Source of the DNA: Dolomedes plantarius
Lineage: Eukaryota; Arthropoda; Arachnida; Araneae; Dolomedidae
Assembly (NCBI GenBank): GCA_907164885.2
Contig: OU015495.1
Location: 209,571,730-209,635,729 of the forward strand
Reading direction: 5' to 3'
DNA length: 64,000 bases
Made by a program: the position numbers and the translations under genes. How positions within the stretch are numbered: position 1 is the first letter of the stretch; each line of letters starts with the position of its first letter. The notes beneath the pieces are model-generated. The model saw only the letters and a program-made list of their open reading frames with translations. It did not search any database and was not told where the DNA came from. This document shows positions 35,025 to 47,802 of the stretch, piece after piece.

Positions 35025-35862
35025 CAGGGTGTCCAGCGAAGATCCCCCGATTTCAAAATGAAAAATCTCGAAAACAAAGATCTGTAGAAGAATGCAACAA
35101 ACGATAGATTTATCGTGAAAGCTGTAAGAATTTTATATACTAATTTTCGAAATAGTTACAAAAGCTGCTAACAGATGGCGCTGTTAGCCAATTTTACTGC
35201 AATTTACTGGCGCAGGCATGGATTGGTCTCCATATTCGCCGTACCTGAGTCCTTGTGACTATTTTTTGTGGAGCACATTAAAAGATACTGTCTACAGGAC
35301 CCATCCCACCACACTGGGCTAGCCTCCGTTGGCGATCTGTTGGGCAGCTGAATCGATTTCTGTTGGGACACTACGAGGTGTGATGGCAAAATTTATTGTT
35401 CGTTTGCGCCACTTCCGTACAGCGAATGGTGGACATTTTCAAAAGATTGTGATGTAGTGATTGCCTAGTAGATATCCTTTCAAATTTGATTGATTGGTTC
35501 ATCATATATATAGTTATATGTATAGCTCATCATATGTATGTTATAGTGTATATAAGGGAGTAATAAGTTTTTCTGGTTGAATTGTGCTGGTGTTTTAACG
35601 ATGAAGTTAATATGTTGTATAATGTTCTAGGCTTCTCGTACTCTTTGAAAGTCTGCTTTCAAAGAGTCCGAGTTTATTTATGCATGCTGATACGAGTTGT
35701 AGAGCTCCATCTGTTAGCAGCTTTTGTAACTATCTCGAAAATTGTTGTATAAAATTCTTACAGCGTTCACGATAAAAATTCCGTTTGTTGCATTCTTCTA
35801 CAGATCTTTTTTTTTCGAGATTTTTCATTTTGAAATCAGGGACTTCTTCGCTGGACACCCTA
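35025..35862 (+). mobile_element. Deleted mariner-like element with long TIRs
   Basis: The ends CAGGGTGTCCAGCGAAGA and (other strand) TAGGGTGTCCAGCGAAGA are flanked by TA. The arms match over about 165 bp, through AGCTGCTAACAGATGG. Inside, a plus frame near 35210-35320 reads WPYSPYLSPCDYF and LKDTVYR, the region of the third catalytic residue of a mariner transposase. The first two-thirds of the gene is missing. A 170-bp dispersed repeat (35466-35637) occupies the rest. Confidence 0.75.
35466..35637 (+). repeat. Dispersed repeat, copy 1 of 2
   Basis: TTCAAATTTGATTGATTGGT through GATAATGTTCTAGGCTTCT-like sequence is repeated in the same orientation at 37316-37497. The second copy has a short insertion before the end. 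Confidence 0.75.
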
Positions 35863-36426
35863 TATTTGTGTATATCTCTTTTGGATAGCAGTAAATGAAT
35901 CGATTTAAATACCTAATTTCGTAGAAACTTTAGCCTTTTTGAAATTTGTTGGGGAAGGAGAGGTGACAGATATCTACTGGCTCCTCTGCTCTAAGTTGAA
36001 TATCCCCAGAGCTCGACATGTTCCTTTAGCGTAACACATCAGCATTAGCTGAATATATTGCAAGAGTTCAATTTTATTTATCGCAGATTTTTTTGAACTT
36101 ATAACGTTTATGACAGGAATACTTAAAGGTGTCGTTTAACTGTTATGGCGTCCGGGACACAAAAATCTTCAAATTTTTGAAAAAAAAATTATTCCATTAA
36201 AATATTCTGATTTTTTTCCCGCTTAAAATACTGTTTAAATCATGTTTCTATATTAATGAAAACAAGATATATTAACATTTTTGTATTACTTTGTTCTAAA
36301 AATCCAGGTCTCAAGTAGTGGTATCATGGAAACGACTTCCTTTGAATTGTAAACACGCTTTTTTGCGGCACGTTTTTTCCAAAATTAATATATAATTAAT
36401 AAAAATAATATATAATTAATTAATAT

Positions 36427-36928
36427 ATAATCGAGTTTTTCTCATAATTTTAGCCCTAACAACTTCAGATTTTCTTATCCTAGGCATTTCTAAAGATTTA
36501 ATAAGAATTAATAAAATATTAAAATCATTTCATAATTTAATAAAATTTTGAAAGATTTCCTAAAAGAAATCTTTAGAAATGCCTAGGAAATATTTAATTA
36601 AATATAAATTCCTTTAAAATAATTTTTAAATTTTAAAGGAATTTATATTTAATTCTTGTGCTTCTTATTGTGCTTCTACTTCTTCTACAGTGAAGTATGC
36701 GGTAGATTGTTTATGTTTTGGTTTTGGTTAGCTTTCGAATAAACGCTCTGATATATCAAATTTAATATTTATTTAAGTATCTTTCCGATTTTTTAGAAAA
36801 TTTTGAAAGATTTTCTAAAAGAAATCTTTAGAAATGCCTAGGAAAAGAAAATCTGAAGTTGTTAGGGCTAAAATTATGAGAAAAACTCGACGTGCACAAT
36901 CAATTTGTAGTACTTCAGTTTCTATGTA
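36427..36928. repeat. Inverted repeat with a small basic ORF in each arm
   Basis: The arms (about 36427-36497 and 36815-36893) are inverted copies containing GAAGTTGTTAGGGCTAAAAT. A third partial copy, GAAATCTTTAGAAATGCCTA, is at 36569-36588. The right arm opens a 31-codon frame at 36834 beginning MPRKRKSEVVRAKIMRKTRR. The left arm encodes nearly the same peptide on the opposite strand. The peptide is very basic and may be the start of a decayed transposon protein. I do not recognise it. Confidence 0.5.
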
Positions 36929-37315
36929 AAGTGAAATTGTAAAGTGGTTAGATCAACTGAGACATTTAAACAGTACAGAAAGAAGTTTAAAATGGCAAAA
37001 AGTAAACTGAATCAGAAGTTTAAGCTACAAGAATGAGTTAATTACTCCCCTGTATGCTTTTAAAATGCATTTAAACATTCTATTAGCAGCCAATCTTTGT
37101 TTAAAGCTTTAAAAGCGTTTTTCCGCATGATGAGTTTTTTCTCAATTCCTTTAAATTTTCGTAAGTCAAGAACCATTAAAGAAAGGCCCTGATTTTCCAT
37201 TAGGCTCGGTAGGCCCGGGTCTAGGGGCCCCCAAAATTGTTATTTTAAAAGAGAAAAAAGAAAAATTTCCCGATTCATTATTTAAAATTTTATGTTTTTT
37301 AATAGCAATTTTTTT

Positions 37316-37497
37316 ATATATCCTTTCAAATTTGATTGATTGGTTCATCATATATATAGTTATATTTATAGTTCATCATATGTATGTTATAGTGTTTATA
37401 AGGGATTAATACGTTTTTCTGGTTGAATTGCGTTGGTGTTTTAACGATGAAGTTAATATGTTGTATTGCTTTTTGTTATTTGATAATGTTCTAGGCT
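37316..37497 (+). repeat. Dispersed repeat, copy 2 of 2
   Basis: Matches 35466-35637, with an extra CTTTTTGTTATTTG-like segment before the final block. It is outside any recognised element. Confidence 0.7.
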
Positions 37498-37499
37498 TC

Positions 37500-38100
37500 T
37501 ACGTTTCAAATATCCAATTCTTGGTAAAATGGTATTTTCACAATGATTCATGACTATTTTTTTGTGTGTCAATTTTGGAAATTTTACACCCACATCAGTG
37601 TTAGGTGGCCCCCTATCCCGAGTTGTGCCTATAGTCAAGAATTTTCTAAATCAGGTCCTGATAAAAGATAAATGGTTAAAACTTGGAACATGTCTTTTTC
37701 AATAATAACACTTTAATTCTGATTCAGTTAATTTGAAAAAAAAAATATTTACTTTTGAAAATATGATATTTTAAAAATAAGTTACATAATTTTTTTTTTT
37801 GAATTTTTACTTTGAACATTTTTAACTTAATTACTATTTTTAAAAATGCTGAATCAAAATTAAAATTTATATATTTCTGTTTAAATAAAGGAAAAAATTT
37901 TGAAATTCGACAAATAACATTTCGAGTTATAACGATTTTAAATTACCCCACTTTTTAAGAAAATTAAATTAAAAAATTTTTTAAAAAATTATTAGAAGTT
38001 TTATGATACGATTTTGTTTACAAATTATATGGTTAACCATCACAAAAAAATCCAAATTTCTAACTCAATAAATAAAAAAATTTAGAATGTGCCGCTGACC
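37500..38100. other. AT-rich intergenic, nothing recognised
   Basis: Long A/T runs with no coding or element signature. Confidence 0.5.
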
Positions 38101-38109
38101 CCCCTTTTA

Positions 38110-39270
38110 ACATTCTTGGAATTGAATGTTTCGTGAACCATTACCATAAATATCCCCACTCAGGGGGGATTTTGCCTGTCTCCGCGTTTCCACAAATCAT
38201 TTTTCTTTTCAAAATCAGTTCTAACGCCATCCTTGCCCTGTATGAAGATCTCAAAGCTCTTTCCTGGAATGATTTTAATTTCCTCTCTGGAGATGATTTT
38301 AAATATCTCCCTAGAACTTTTATTGCCGCTATTACTAACAGAAAATCTACAACAATTATGTTCTCTACTACTACTATGAACTCCATTTTTAATGAAGATA
38401 TCGCAAGATGGCTTGTCGTTCTCAGCTTCATTAAAGTTCCTGGAAATTACGTAATAATTTTCCTAAAATATTTCTGCCATCAATACACTCGGAAACTTTA
38501 ACATCCCTTTTCCAAAAGTCAAAGACTTTTAACTCTGCATCATTTGTTAAAAATTTGGAACTCTAACAACCGGTTTCAATTTTTCTGGGTTCTTGGTCGT
38601 ACGGAAATTGCTGAAAACGAAGGTGCTAATATTATCTCAAAAAATGCTTCTTTTAGTACATTTCTTTATGAGGTTTCTATCGAAGCTGCCATTTTAAACT
38701 CCCTCTCTGCTGATTCATCTCGCCGATCTTGTCGATCTGCTAAGTATTATCATAGTTTTAATTATTTAAATTATAGCCTCTCTTCTCACAATTTCTTTCC
38801 GCGTAAATGGTAATCGTAAATTCGACGTTCTTACCTCTAGAGTTCTTACAAATTCCTTTCCTCCAAGGCTACACGAAAGAAATTTGCAAGAAAAAAAATT
38901 GAAATAGTTTTTAAAATTTTATCTGATTTTCATTTATACGACACCTGTGATATTCCTGATTTGGTAGACCATATTCTTCTTCAGTGCATTAAATGGAGCA
39001 TTGGTCACAATGAATAATATCAAACGTTTAAAACTGAATACCTATCCCACTTCTCTCACTCTTGCTTCGCTATTAGAATTCAGCTCCTCTGCATAGTTAA
39101 GATAAATACTCTTCTTTGTTTTTCAAAACTATTCGACTTCTATAAGGCGAAACGTCGCAACGTCACTGGCTACGTCAGTTTTCGTCTACTATAGATCACG
39201 TTATTAGCGGGTGGCAGAAAACAGAAGCCGTTCCTATGCTTTTGCATGTGTTTTTGGACGATACCCTCAT
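38110..39270 (+). pseudogene. RNase H-type region of a non-LTR element, relic
   Basis: A plus frame (38133-38501) begins a segment with NAILALYEDLKAL, like the acidic-helix region of RNase H. A second frame (38544-38813) has FFWVLGRTEIAENEGANIIS. This aligns by eye with the conserved W.PGH.GI.GNE.AD..AK motif of LINE RNase H domains, with the key His and Asp replaced. Further on, LVDHILLQCIKW resembles the C-terminal DHIL..C..W zinc-knuckle end of such ORFs. Several frameshifts separate these pieces. The family (R1/LOA/Jockey-type) cannot be settled. Confidence 0.55.
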
Positions 39271-39364
39271 TTTGAGTTAAATAATTTAAGTTTATATATA
39301 AAATTCCTCATATTAGTTGTATGTAACAGGTATTATAGCACTTTTTTTCAATATTTCGCAAGGT

Positions 39365-39640
39365 TTAAGAGAATATAATCATTCTTTCGTTGAGAAGGAT
39401 TATTATTATGTTGAGATATGTATAGATATCAGGATAAGTTACTTCAGGCCGGTGTCTTGTATCGTAACTCCAGTCTTCCCCTGTCAATAAATACGGGTCA
39501 CATACTGAATAAATCTTTCCGGGCTGTACCTGAATGTTTAATTTAGTGATATGCCTTTGTTTAGATACCGTATCTGAAGACTTTGCGTAATCTGAGAGCA
39601 TTTTATTCCACAAGCTGTAAGAATGCTCATTGAACGCCAT
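39365..39640 (-). CDS. Hypothetical short ORF with YPDIYTYL motif
   Basis: A 91-codon frame with a proper ATG at 39640. Its first 77 residues look like real protein: MAFNEHSYSLWNKMLSDYAK, then IQVQPGKIYSVCDPYLLTGE and PEVTYPDIYTYL. After that it turns into low-complexity sequence (NIIIILLNERMI), so the true sequence is probably cut off there. I associate PEVTYPDIxxYL with the N-terminal part of uncharacterised, often YqaJ-nuclease-linked, arthropod repeat proteins. That is memory-based inference. It could be a decayed repeat or an exon lacking its donor. No splice donor is evident at the end of the conserved part. Confidence 0.4.
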   Translation of the reverse strand: MAFNEHSYSLWNKMLSDYAKSSDTVSKQRHITKLNIQVQPGKIYSVCDPYLLTGEDWSYDTRHRPEVTYPDIYTYLNIIIILLNERMIIFS

Positions 39641-41637
39641 TTTAAATTATGCAATGTTTTGCCACTCCTCGCCAAACAAGAAGTAAAATCTGCAAGAGTT
39701 GAGATGTGACATGCTGCGAGACACTGCCCTATAGCCCCCTCTTCCTCATTAGGCTCTTCGTGTTTTTTTTTCCATTATTTCAGGCCATGTTTGCCTAAAA
39801 GTCTAGTTTTACTTATAGCAGAATGGTAGCACTTCCCTTAGCCAGTCAGTTGGATTTAATTTTAGAAAATGTCACAAAACGAATCTTTTTCATATTTCAT
39901 TGTGCATACAAGGAGTCATCAAAAAGATTGCAAAACCCATTTATTATGAGTGCTGCAACATTTATATACTAGCTGTTGGCCTATTCAACAGTATAAGCAG
40001 AAACAATTTGACAAGAATGCACTCTTTCAGAACATAGAAATGGAAATTTTTGATTATTAAGAAAGTAGGTAAATTATGTATGAACAGAGCCATAAGTATA
40101 GTGGCTTGAGAGTGTGATCTGTTTATTGTTTCAAGTTCACTGTTTGTTAGTAAAACTGAGTTGTAGGATATAAAATGGTCAATGAACCTATTCATGGTCA
40201 ACTTGAGGTCCTGCAAATCTGAAAGTTGAAACATCTGACATCAACATTGTCAACGTGATATAGCTGCATTATCCGGCGTAGTAATTAATAAAGGGAGTAC
40301 TTGTTGTACGTTCAGTCTTATGGATTGGATTCATGCGTATATTAAATGACTAGCCCCTGCAAGATAACTTATTGCAGTAATGAATTTTATAATTGTTTTC
40401 CTTATACAGAATAATGGCAATACTCATTATGATACCCAGAGGAAAGAATTCTCTTCAAAATTCATAATATATTTCAAAGTTTGATACCTTTAAACATAAA
40501 GCTTTTTTTACGTTACGATAAATATTGAATTAATCTGTATTCAGTGGTTTGACATTTCACTCTTGAAAGAGAAATATAAAATTACAAAGAATTAATAATT
40601 TAATACAATCTAATGTATAACGAAATATTTATTTAGATAGAAAACACTGTCTTCAATTCAAACCAAAAGTTTTTTTAATTATTTGATATTTTTTAACTAA
40701 CCACGTCAATATGAATCGTGATTCCTTGAACAAAACACTAAATTATTTTCAATATGCTTGTGTTTTCCCCAAATCAGCATATATTTTGCCTTAACATATG
40801 CTTAACTGTATTTTTTAATATAATAAGCTTAGACGTTTATGAAAAGAGACGATTTAAAAAGTTCTTACGATGGCAAATTTTGAGAAAAAATTGGTCATTA
40901 AAGCATAACTGGGAGATATAAACTAAAAATACGTTGAACAAAAAACTAATGCGCATATAAATTTTCCTGTCAAAGTAACTTAGATTCAAATTTTGAGAAG
41001 GTAGATTTTATCTGAAATATGTGAAAAGAACAAAAGATATTCATAGAGTGCATTATCAATACTCATTTCTTTTCGTGCGTCTTTCCCATCCATCCTGAAG
41101 TTTCACTTTTGTGAAAAATGTCATACCTAAAGAAAAGAATGCCCAATCATTAAAAAGATTCACTCTTTTCCCCATCAGCCATTCCCAGACAGCTATTACA
41201 AATCTTTACAACAGCAATTTATTTCTGAATGACTGCAGCAACTTTCAAAATGTCTGAGGCTTTAAATTAAGGACAAAAAAAGTTTTCTTGCGCACAGATA
41301 TTACCACAATAGAAGCAAAAAGAAAAGTCCATTTTCTGCTGATTACATATATTTTATTTATATAAGCATTTGTTCCGTCTTTTTTTTCTTTTATTAAAAG
41401 ACAGAAAAACGTTTTTTGTCTGTACTAGATGATTGCAATTTGTTTTTGCTCAATAATTGGAGTTGTTTGTTTTACACATAAAATCGTTGTATTATTTCCC
41501 ATTTATATATGTATTAGTAGGTGATAGTTTTTATTTTAAGCTATGTTTATGGAAAATAAGCGCATAAGCAAATTGTCTATTTTATGAATCCCTGATTTCT
41601 TACTTATATAAATGCTTTTAATTATACACACATTACA
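39641..41637. other. AT-rich intergenic, nothing recognised
   Basis: No domain, RNA gene or element end found. A CTAG with an adjacent short hairpin at 39969 was considered and rejected as a Helitron end. Confidence 0.45.
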
Positions 41638-42340
41638 TCATTATATATATAATAGCCGTTGTCTCTGTATAACACTTCCGGGCTGTACTCATCTTTCAAT
41701 TGAAGCTCTCAGTAAACAAACAGCCGGTTAGGCTTAATTTCAATTTCAGATGTGGATCATAATTTTTTCTTACCTAAAAACTAACATCTTCTCCATCAAA
41801 TCACGTTTGACAGCCTATTTTTCTATAAAACATTCAGAACTAAAAAAAAATATTGGATGCTTTTAGCTGTATATTTAACAGTTTTTAAAAATCTGTTTAC
41901 TTTTGCGATGAATTCTGAAAGTAAACAAACTTGAATGCGAATGAATCAAGTAGCTCAAGTATTCATATCGCGTAGTGATCTGTAAAAAACTGGATGGCAG
42001 TCTAATAAAAAATAATGAAAGGGTTTTCTTTTACAAGGTGTGGATTAAATGCAATGTTGTTAGATAATTCGGGATATTTTTTTACTTTCATATACTTTTT
42101 TTCATTATGACGTCATTATTAGTATTATGACGTCAAAATGACGGGTTGGATGGTAGTCTACTACTCCAATCGCATGAAAAACTAAATAAATAAAAAATAA
42201 TGAAAGGGTTTGCTTTTACAAGGTGTAGATTAAACGCAATATTGTTAGATAATTCGGGATATTTTTTAACTTTCATGTACTTTATCCATTATGACGTCAT
42301 TATTAGTATTATGACGTCAAAATGACGGATTACCTTCTAG
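41638..42340 (+). mobile_element. Non-autonomous Helitron, family C copy 2
   Basis: Plus orientation: A|TCATTATATATATAATAGCC at the left, and a CGTCAAAATGACG hairpin, GGATTACCTT and CTAG|T at the right. The 3' terminal region is present twice in tandem: a unit ending near 42145 and a unit ending at 42340, each about 190 bp. The second is a near copy of the first. Each unit holds two TGACGTCA palindromes about 20 bp apart. It is non-coding. Confidence 0.65.
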
Positions 42341-42481
42341 TTTCAAATAATTTAGATCTTTTGTATAAAAATTTCAAGTTCGTAATCGTCGAAATCTTAA
42401 ACACGTCCAACTGTGATAGCATAAATTGTAGTGATCTTTTATTAACGTATAGAGTAAAAATTTAATTGTACTGTTAGACTG

Positions 42482-42670
42482 TTTTTTTTTTCTAATGTGG
42501 AGGCACTTATCGTGAGACAGTTTTGTTGCCTACTTTATTATGGGAACATCATTTAGGTGAGCAAGTATTGCATCCGCTGACGGGACAACACGCTAACGAC
42601 CAAGCCTTATTAGGGATTTGAACCCAAACCCACTGCGTGGAAGCTCCCTACCACTACATCCTTTGGACCA
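42482..42670 (-). mobile_element. tRNA-derived SINE, copy 2
   Basis: Minus strand: an A-box-like TGTAGTGGTAGGGAG near 42655, a consensus B box GGTTCAAATCC (42624-42614), a body with CTCACGATAAGTGCCTCCA, and an A-rich tail (42491-42482). It is the same family as 26636-26868 but with a different, better preserved B box. Confidence 0.8.
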
Positions 42671-42804
42671 CAACATATTGTTATACTTAAAAGACATGTT
42701 ATATTTATTTTTTTAAGTGGGTAATAAATTATTTATAACAGAACAATAATAGATAAATTATGTCAAAATTAATGATTGCCATATACATTTTATTTTGCCA
42801 TATA

Positions 42805-43361
42805 CAGGGTGAACCAAAAGTCTTGCCCTGATTATAAAAATTCATTACAAAATAACCGTTTAATATAATAATGTGACTTTTGTATCGTTGGATAGGTCAG
42901 TTTTAGTAGTTTTTTTTTTTTGTGCAATAAATGACTCGAGTGCTCCTTCAAGAGGGACTCGGGGGAATATTTGAAAGGAGGACATCATTTTCGGCCGGAA
43001 TGGAGTCGATTCAAGAGAAAGCCCAAAAAGCGTCACCCCTAACATTTACTTATTGCAACTTTTGCAGAAAGATGTAGCACCCCCACACTGGGGATCTTTA
43101 GTGCGTGATTTCCTAGACGAAACATATACTGTATGTACTGTAACAGAAGACATGTTAAATAACACTGGGCGGGAACTGGAGTATCGCTTCGACATTCTCC
43201 GAGCTACCAAGGGGGCACACGTTAAAATTTACTGAGGTAAATGGTCTTATAAAAAAATTTATAACACTACTTACAATATATCTAAACAAACATAGGTCTA
43301 ATTATAATAGTTTGAGCACGATAAATATTTATAATCAGGGCAAGACTTTTGGTTCACCCTA
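42805..43361 (+). mobile_element. Deleted mariner-like element
   Basis: The ends CAGGGTGAACCAAAAGTCTT and the reverse complement are flanked by TA (42803-42804, 43362-43363). The arms match over about 35 bp. Inside, a plus frame (43053-43235) reads LQKDVAPPHWGSLVRDFLDE, the second catalytic motif (QQDGAPPHW in relatives, here KDVAPPHW). It then jumps to GRELEYRFDILRATKGAHV, the protein's C-terminus. The third catalytic residue and everything before the second are deleted. It is non-autonomous. Confidence 0.75.
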
Positions 43362-43363
43362 TA

Positions 43364-44399
43364 CATTGCCATATACATTTTAAAATTAGTTGATTGCCAT
43401 ATACAACTACAAATAATTTTCTGTATCCTACTTATGTATAAAGAAGGAATTTTATAAAATGTTTATAACAAACAGAGGAAACATACAGTCTTATATACAC
43501 GTAGGCTTCCGTGTGTGCGTAATAAAAAACGGTATGGTACAATAGAAATAATAAAATTTACTTTTCAACTTCAGTGTTGTTTACTATTGCTTATCATCTC
43601 GATATTAGAGAGAGTTTATTTCCTTCTATTGTTATTAAAAATCGCTATTCTCTTGAAAATTACTAAAACTGTATAAAAAAATAAATCTTTTCTGAGCTAA
43701 TTTAGACGATTGAATCTGTCCATAATAAAAACAGTCTGTAATCCAGATAAATTGAGTAGTTCATTCTAGAAATGTGAATTGTTTTTTTAGAGGGAAATCT
43801 GGCTCTGCTGAACTCAGTAAATAAGAATTTTATTTAATTTATTGACATTACGAGACATTCATATTAATTTACACACCCTTTCTTAACGTACAGGATACCA
43901 AATTGATGCTTCAGGGATTTAAATACTTTTTCTGATATCAAATATTGAATGCACCATGGATTCGAATATAACCATACTATAATCGTGTTTCCTTATATTT
44001 TTCGTCACCTGAAGTATGTCACTGTTTTAGGTGCTTTGCTTATCTAAGTATTAGCGTTCATAAAGAGGGTTATGAACAAAAGGTTTGCATATAATAACAG
44101 CGAAATTACAGACTTCCACAGTATCATAATGGCTGAAATATGTAAATACCATTGCATTTCTATCTGTGTGATTAGCTATGCGTATGATATAAAGCTTCAG
44201 TATTTTTATATAAAAAAGAAATATCAGTTGATGTTAGAAAAATACGAAATTTTAAAAATCCGAAGTGGTCGATCTGGACTGTACGAAGAAAGTTCAAATA
44301 AACTGGCAAGTTTCAGTTATCAAAGATTTATTGACGTTAGCCAACGATATGGCTCATTTATTTAGGGATGCTTCCGAATGAAGCTTCCTACTCGAGCGA
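43364..44399. other. AT-rich intergenic; one unrecognised ORF
   Basis: An ATG-initiated 97-codon frame at 44072-44365 has no recognisable domain and may be chance. Repeats of TTGCCATATACA lie on both sides of the preceding mariner. Confidence 0.4.
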
Positions 44400-44500
44400 A
44401 AGACAAAATTCAACTGCGCAAAATACTTGTTGCAGCCAAATCATAGGCGCCAAGTAACGACGGTTACAGTTCAACCTTTAACCAGGCATAAACATACCGC
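44400..44500 (-). mobile_element. Probable 3' LTR start of a BEL/Pao element
   Basis: On the minus strand a purine-rich stretch with GTCGGGCGG is followed by TGTTTATGCCTGG at 44494. It lies just downstream of the BEL/Pao pol end, where the polypurine tract and 3' LTR belong. The LTR's far end was not located. Confidence 0.45.
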
Positions 44501-44726
44501 CCGACTTTGAAATCCTAGTGATTTCAAGAAAATAACAATTTTACAGCCATATTTGTACAATATTCAAATTATACATAGATTAATACAATTCAAAATTTAC
44601 AAACAAAATTAATATGTAGATCACAATACAGTAAAACACCATACACTTATATAATTATAAATACACTTCCATACAAATACTTCAGTAGACTATACAAATT
44701 AAAGATATAGATGAAAATTAACTCTT

Positions 44727-45319
44727 TTAACTTTCCATATTATTTAAAGGTAAAATGCAAATATTAGATATACTACGTTTAAAAATACCACGAGGTGTTT
44801 TTACTAAGACTACTCGTATTTTTCCATCTTTGCCTGGGATGGTGTCGTGAATTCTACCAATAGACCAAGTGCAAATTGGTAATTTGTCATCTTTTAGTAG
44901 TACTAGTGTTCCAGTGGTAATGTTATTTTTGTCAAAAAGCCATTTGCCTCTTTGCTGTAAATGATTTAAATAATCTCGTGTCCATTTTTTCCAAATAATT
45001 TGATTAAATTTAGTTATTTTTTGCCATCGAGAAAGTTTATTTTCTGGCATATCGGTTAATACAGGTTCTGGAATAGCATTGATTGGTCGACCTATTAAGA
45101 AGTGGCCAGGGGTTAGGGTTTCAAAATCATTAGGGTCCGAAGAGAGTGGAATAAGTGGCCTGCTATTCAAAATTCCTTCGATTTGATTAGTTACCGTTAA
45201 AAATTCTTCCAGAGTCAATTTTGAATTTCCCACTGTTCTCTTTAAATGATGTTTAAAAGATTTGACTCCCGCCTCCCACAATCCCTCGAAGTTCGGAGAT
45301 CTGGGAGGAAGAAATTTCC
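44727..45319 (-). pseudogene. BEL/Pao retrotransposon integrase C-terminus (partial)
   Basis: The open frame runs from the edge of the sequence gap to a stop at 44727. It reads LWEAGVKSFKHHLKRT (the end of the integrase core with its last acidic residue), IEGILNSRPL and TPGHFLIG. It ends with the DUF5641-type tail (WSIGRIHDTIPGKDGKIRVV ... KTPRGIFKRSI). These are hallmarks of BEL/Pao pol polyproteins, which reverse transcribe and integrate the element. No stop or shift is seen in this stretch, so this part could be intact. The rest of the gene is hidden by or lost in the gap. Confidence 0.85.
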
Positions 45320-45819
45320 NNNNNNNNNNNNNNNNNNNNNNNNNNNNNNNNNNNNNNNNNNNNNNNNNNNNNNNNNNNNNNNNNNNNNNNNNNNNNNNNN
45401 NNNNNNNNNNNNNNNNNNNNNNNNNNNNNNNNNNNNNNNNNNNNNNNNNNNNNNNNNNNNNNNNNNNNNNNNNNNNNNNNNNNNNNNNNNNNNNNNNNNN
45501 NNNNNNNNNNNNNNNNNNNNNNNNNNNNNNNNNNNNNNNNNNNNNNNNNNNNNNNNNNNNNNNNNNNNNNNNNNNNNNNNNNNNNNNNNNNNNNNNNNNN
45601 NNNNNNNNNNNNNNNNNNNNNNNNNNNNNNNNNNNNNNNNNNNNNNNNNNNNNNNNNNNNNNNNNNNNNNNNNNNNNNNNNNNNNNNNNNNNNNNNNNNN
45701 NNNNNNNNNNNNNNNNNNNNNNNNNNNNNNNNNNNNNNNNNNNNNNNNNNNNNNNNNNNNNNNNNNNNNNNNNNNNNNNNNNNNNNNNNNNNNNNNNNNN
45801 NNNNNNNNNNNNNNNNNNN
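45320..45819. other. Assembly gap of 500 N
   Basis: Exactly 500 undetermined bases, most likely a fixed-length scaffold gap of unknown true size. It cuts the BEL/Pao pol gene. No BEL/Pao coding reappears on the other side. Confidence 0.98.
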
Positions 45820-46696
45820 AGGCGTAAACACGAAGTTTTTCGTAAAAGCCTTTGTATACTAAAATAAGTACAAAACTTTAAAATATTAAATTTAGAATAA
45901 AAAAATAAATGTAGAATATGTTAAGCAGAAATCTGCTTTCCATCAATTCATCTTTTAATATCATCCATCAATAATATCCATCAATTCATCTTTTCATCTT
46001 TTCTTATTCAACGTATCTTGTTTATAATGCTTAGTTTATAATTTCTTTATAGCTAACTTTAAAACGCGAGTTAAGAACTAGAGTTAACTGCAAAGATCTG
46101 TAAAAGAAAAATATGTTATCTATAAAAAGTAATACCATCACAAATGAACTCTAAACCAATGGCCTTTTCGTAACAGTTATTGCAGTTTCTGGAAGAGTAA
46201 TTTATTTTTCTATAACTTCAGAAACTTTTGACTTAAATAAGTTTGTTTTTTTCTTCAACTACAGCCCCAAGAACAGCACTAATGAAAGACGAAACAGCAC
46301 TTTTTTGTTTGTTTTTTTACTCAAGGCGTATAAATACATATATATTATACTCATAAGCATTTTGTTTTAGTCTCTTATTTAAAAATTGGTACTGAAGAGT
46401 AACTATTATTTGTCAGCAACAGATGTTTCAAAAACTTCTTTCATATTTTTCTTTTCTTTTGTGTATGGAGTCTAGATTTTATAGATATCGTAAATGGTAT
46501 TAAATGCTTTCAGACAATAACTTCATTACATTTTCATATAAAAAGTTTTTCCTTTACTTTTGTATATTTTATGGTTCATATGTCTTGAATATGTTACAGA
46601 AAAACTGCTCTTAGAGTGCATAATAAAAGACACCATGAAATTGGAACTCGAAATAGTCTTTTTAAATCAAGAAGGAAATAAGTCATATTTTATTCA

Positions 46697-46698
<2 letters not shown>
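45820..46698. other. AT-rich intergenic, nothing recognised
   Basis: No continuation of the BEL/Pao reading frame is visible to the right of the gap, and no other gene. Confidence 0.5.
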
Positions 46699-47002
<304 letters not shown>

Positions 47003-47040
47003 CATAAAAAACCCCATACCATTTTAAAATCTAACATTAT

Positions 47041-47802
<762 letters not shown>

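Noticed and set aside
39966..39990. CTAG next to a CTGTTG/CAACAG hairpin, a possible Helitron end
   Set aside because: The hairpin touches CTAG instead of standing about ten bases before it, and no second copy or TC end is visible.
44072..44365. 97-codon ORF as a host gene
   Set aside because: No domain, no splice context and ordinary AT-rich composition. I left it as an unrecognised frame within an intergenic stretch.
45246..45867. Frames crossing the N block
   Set aside because: They consist of undetermined residues from the 500-N gap.
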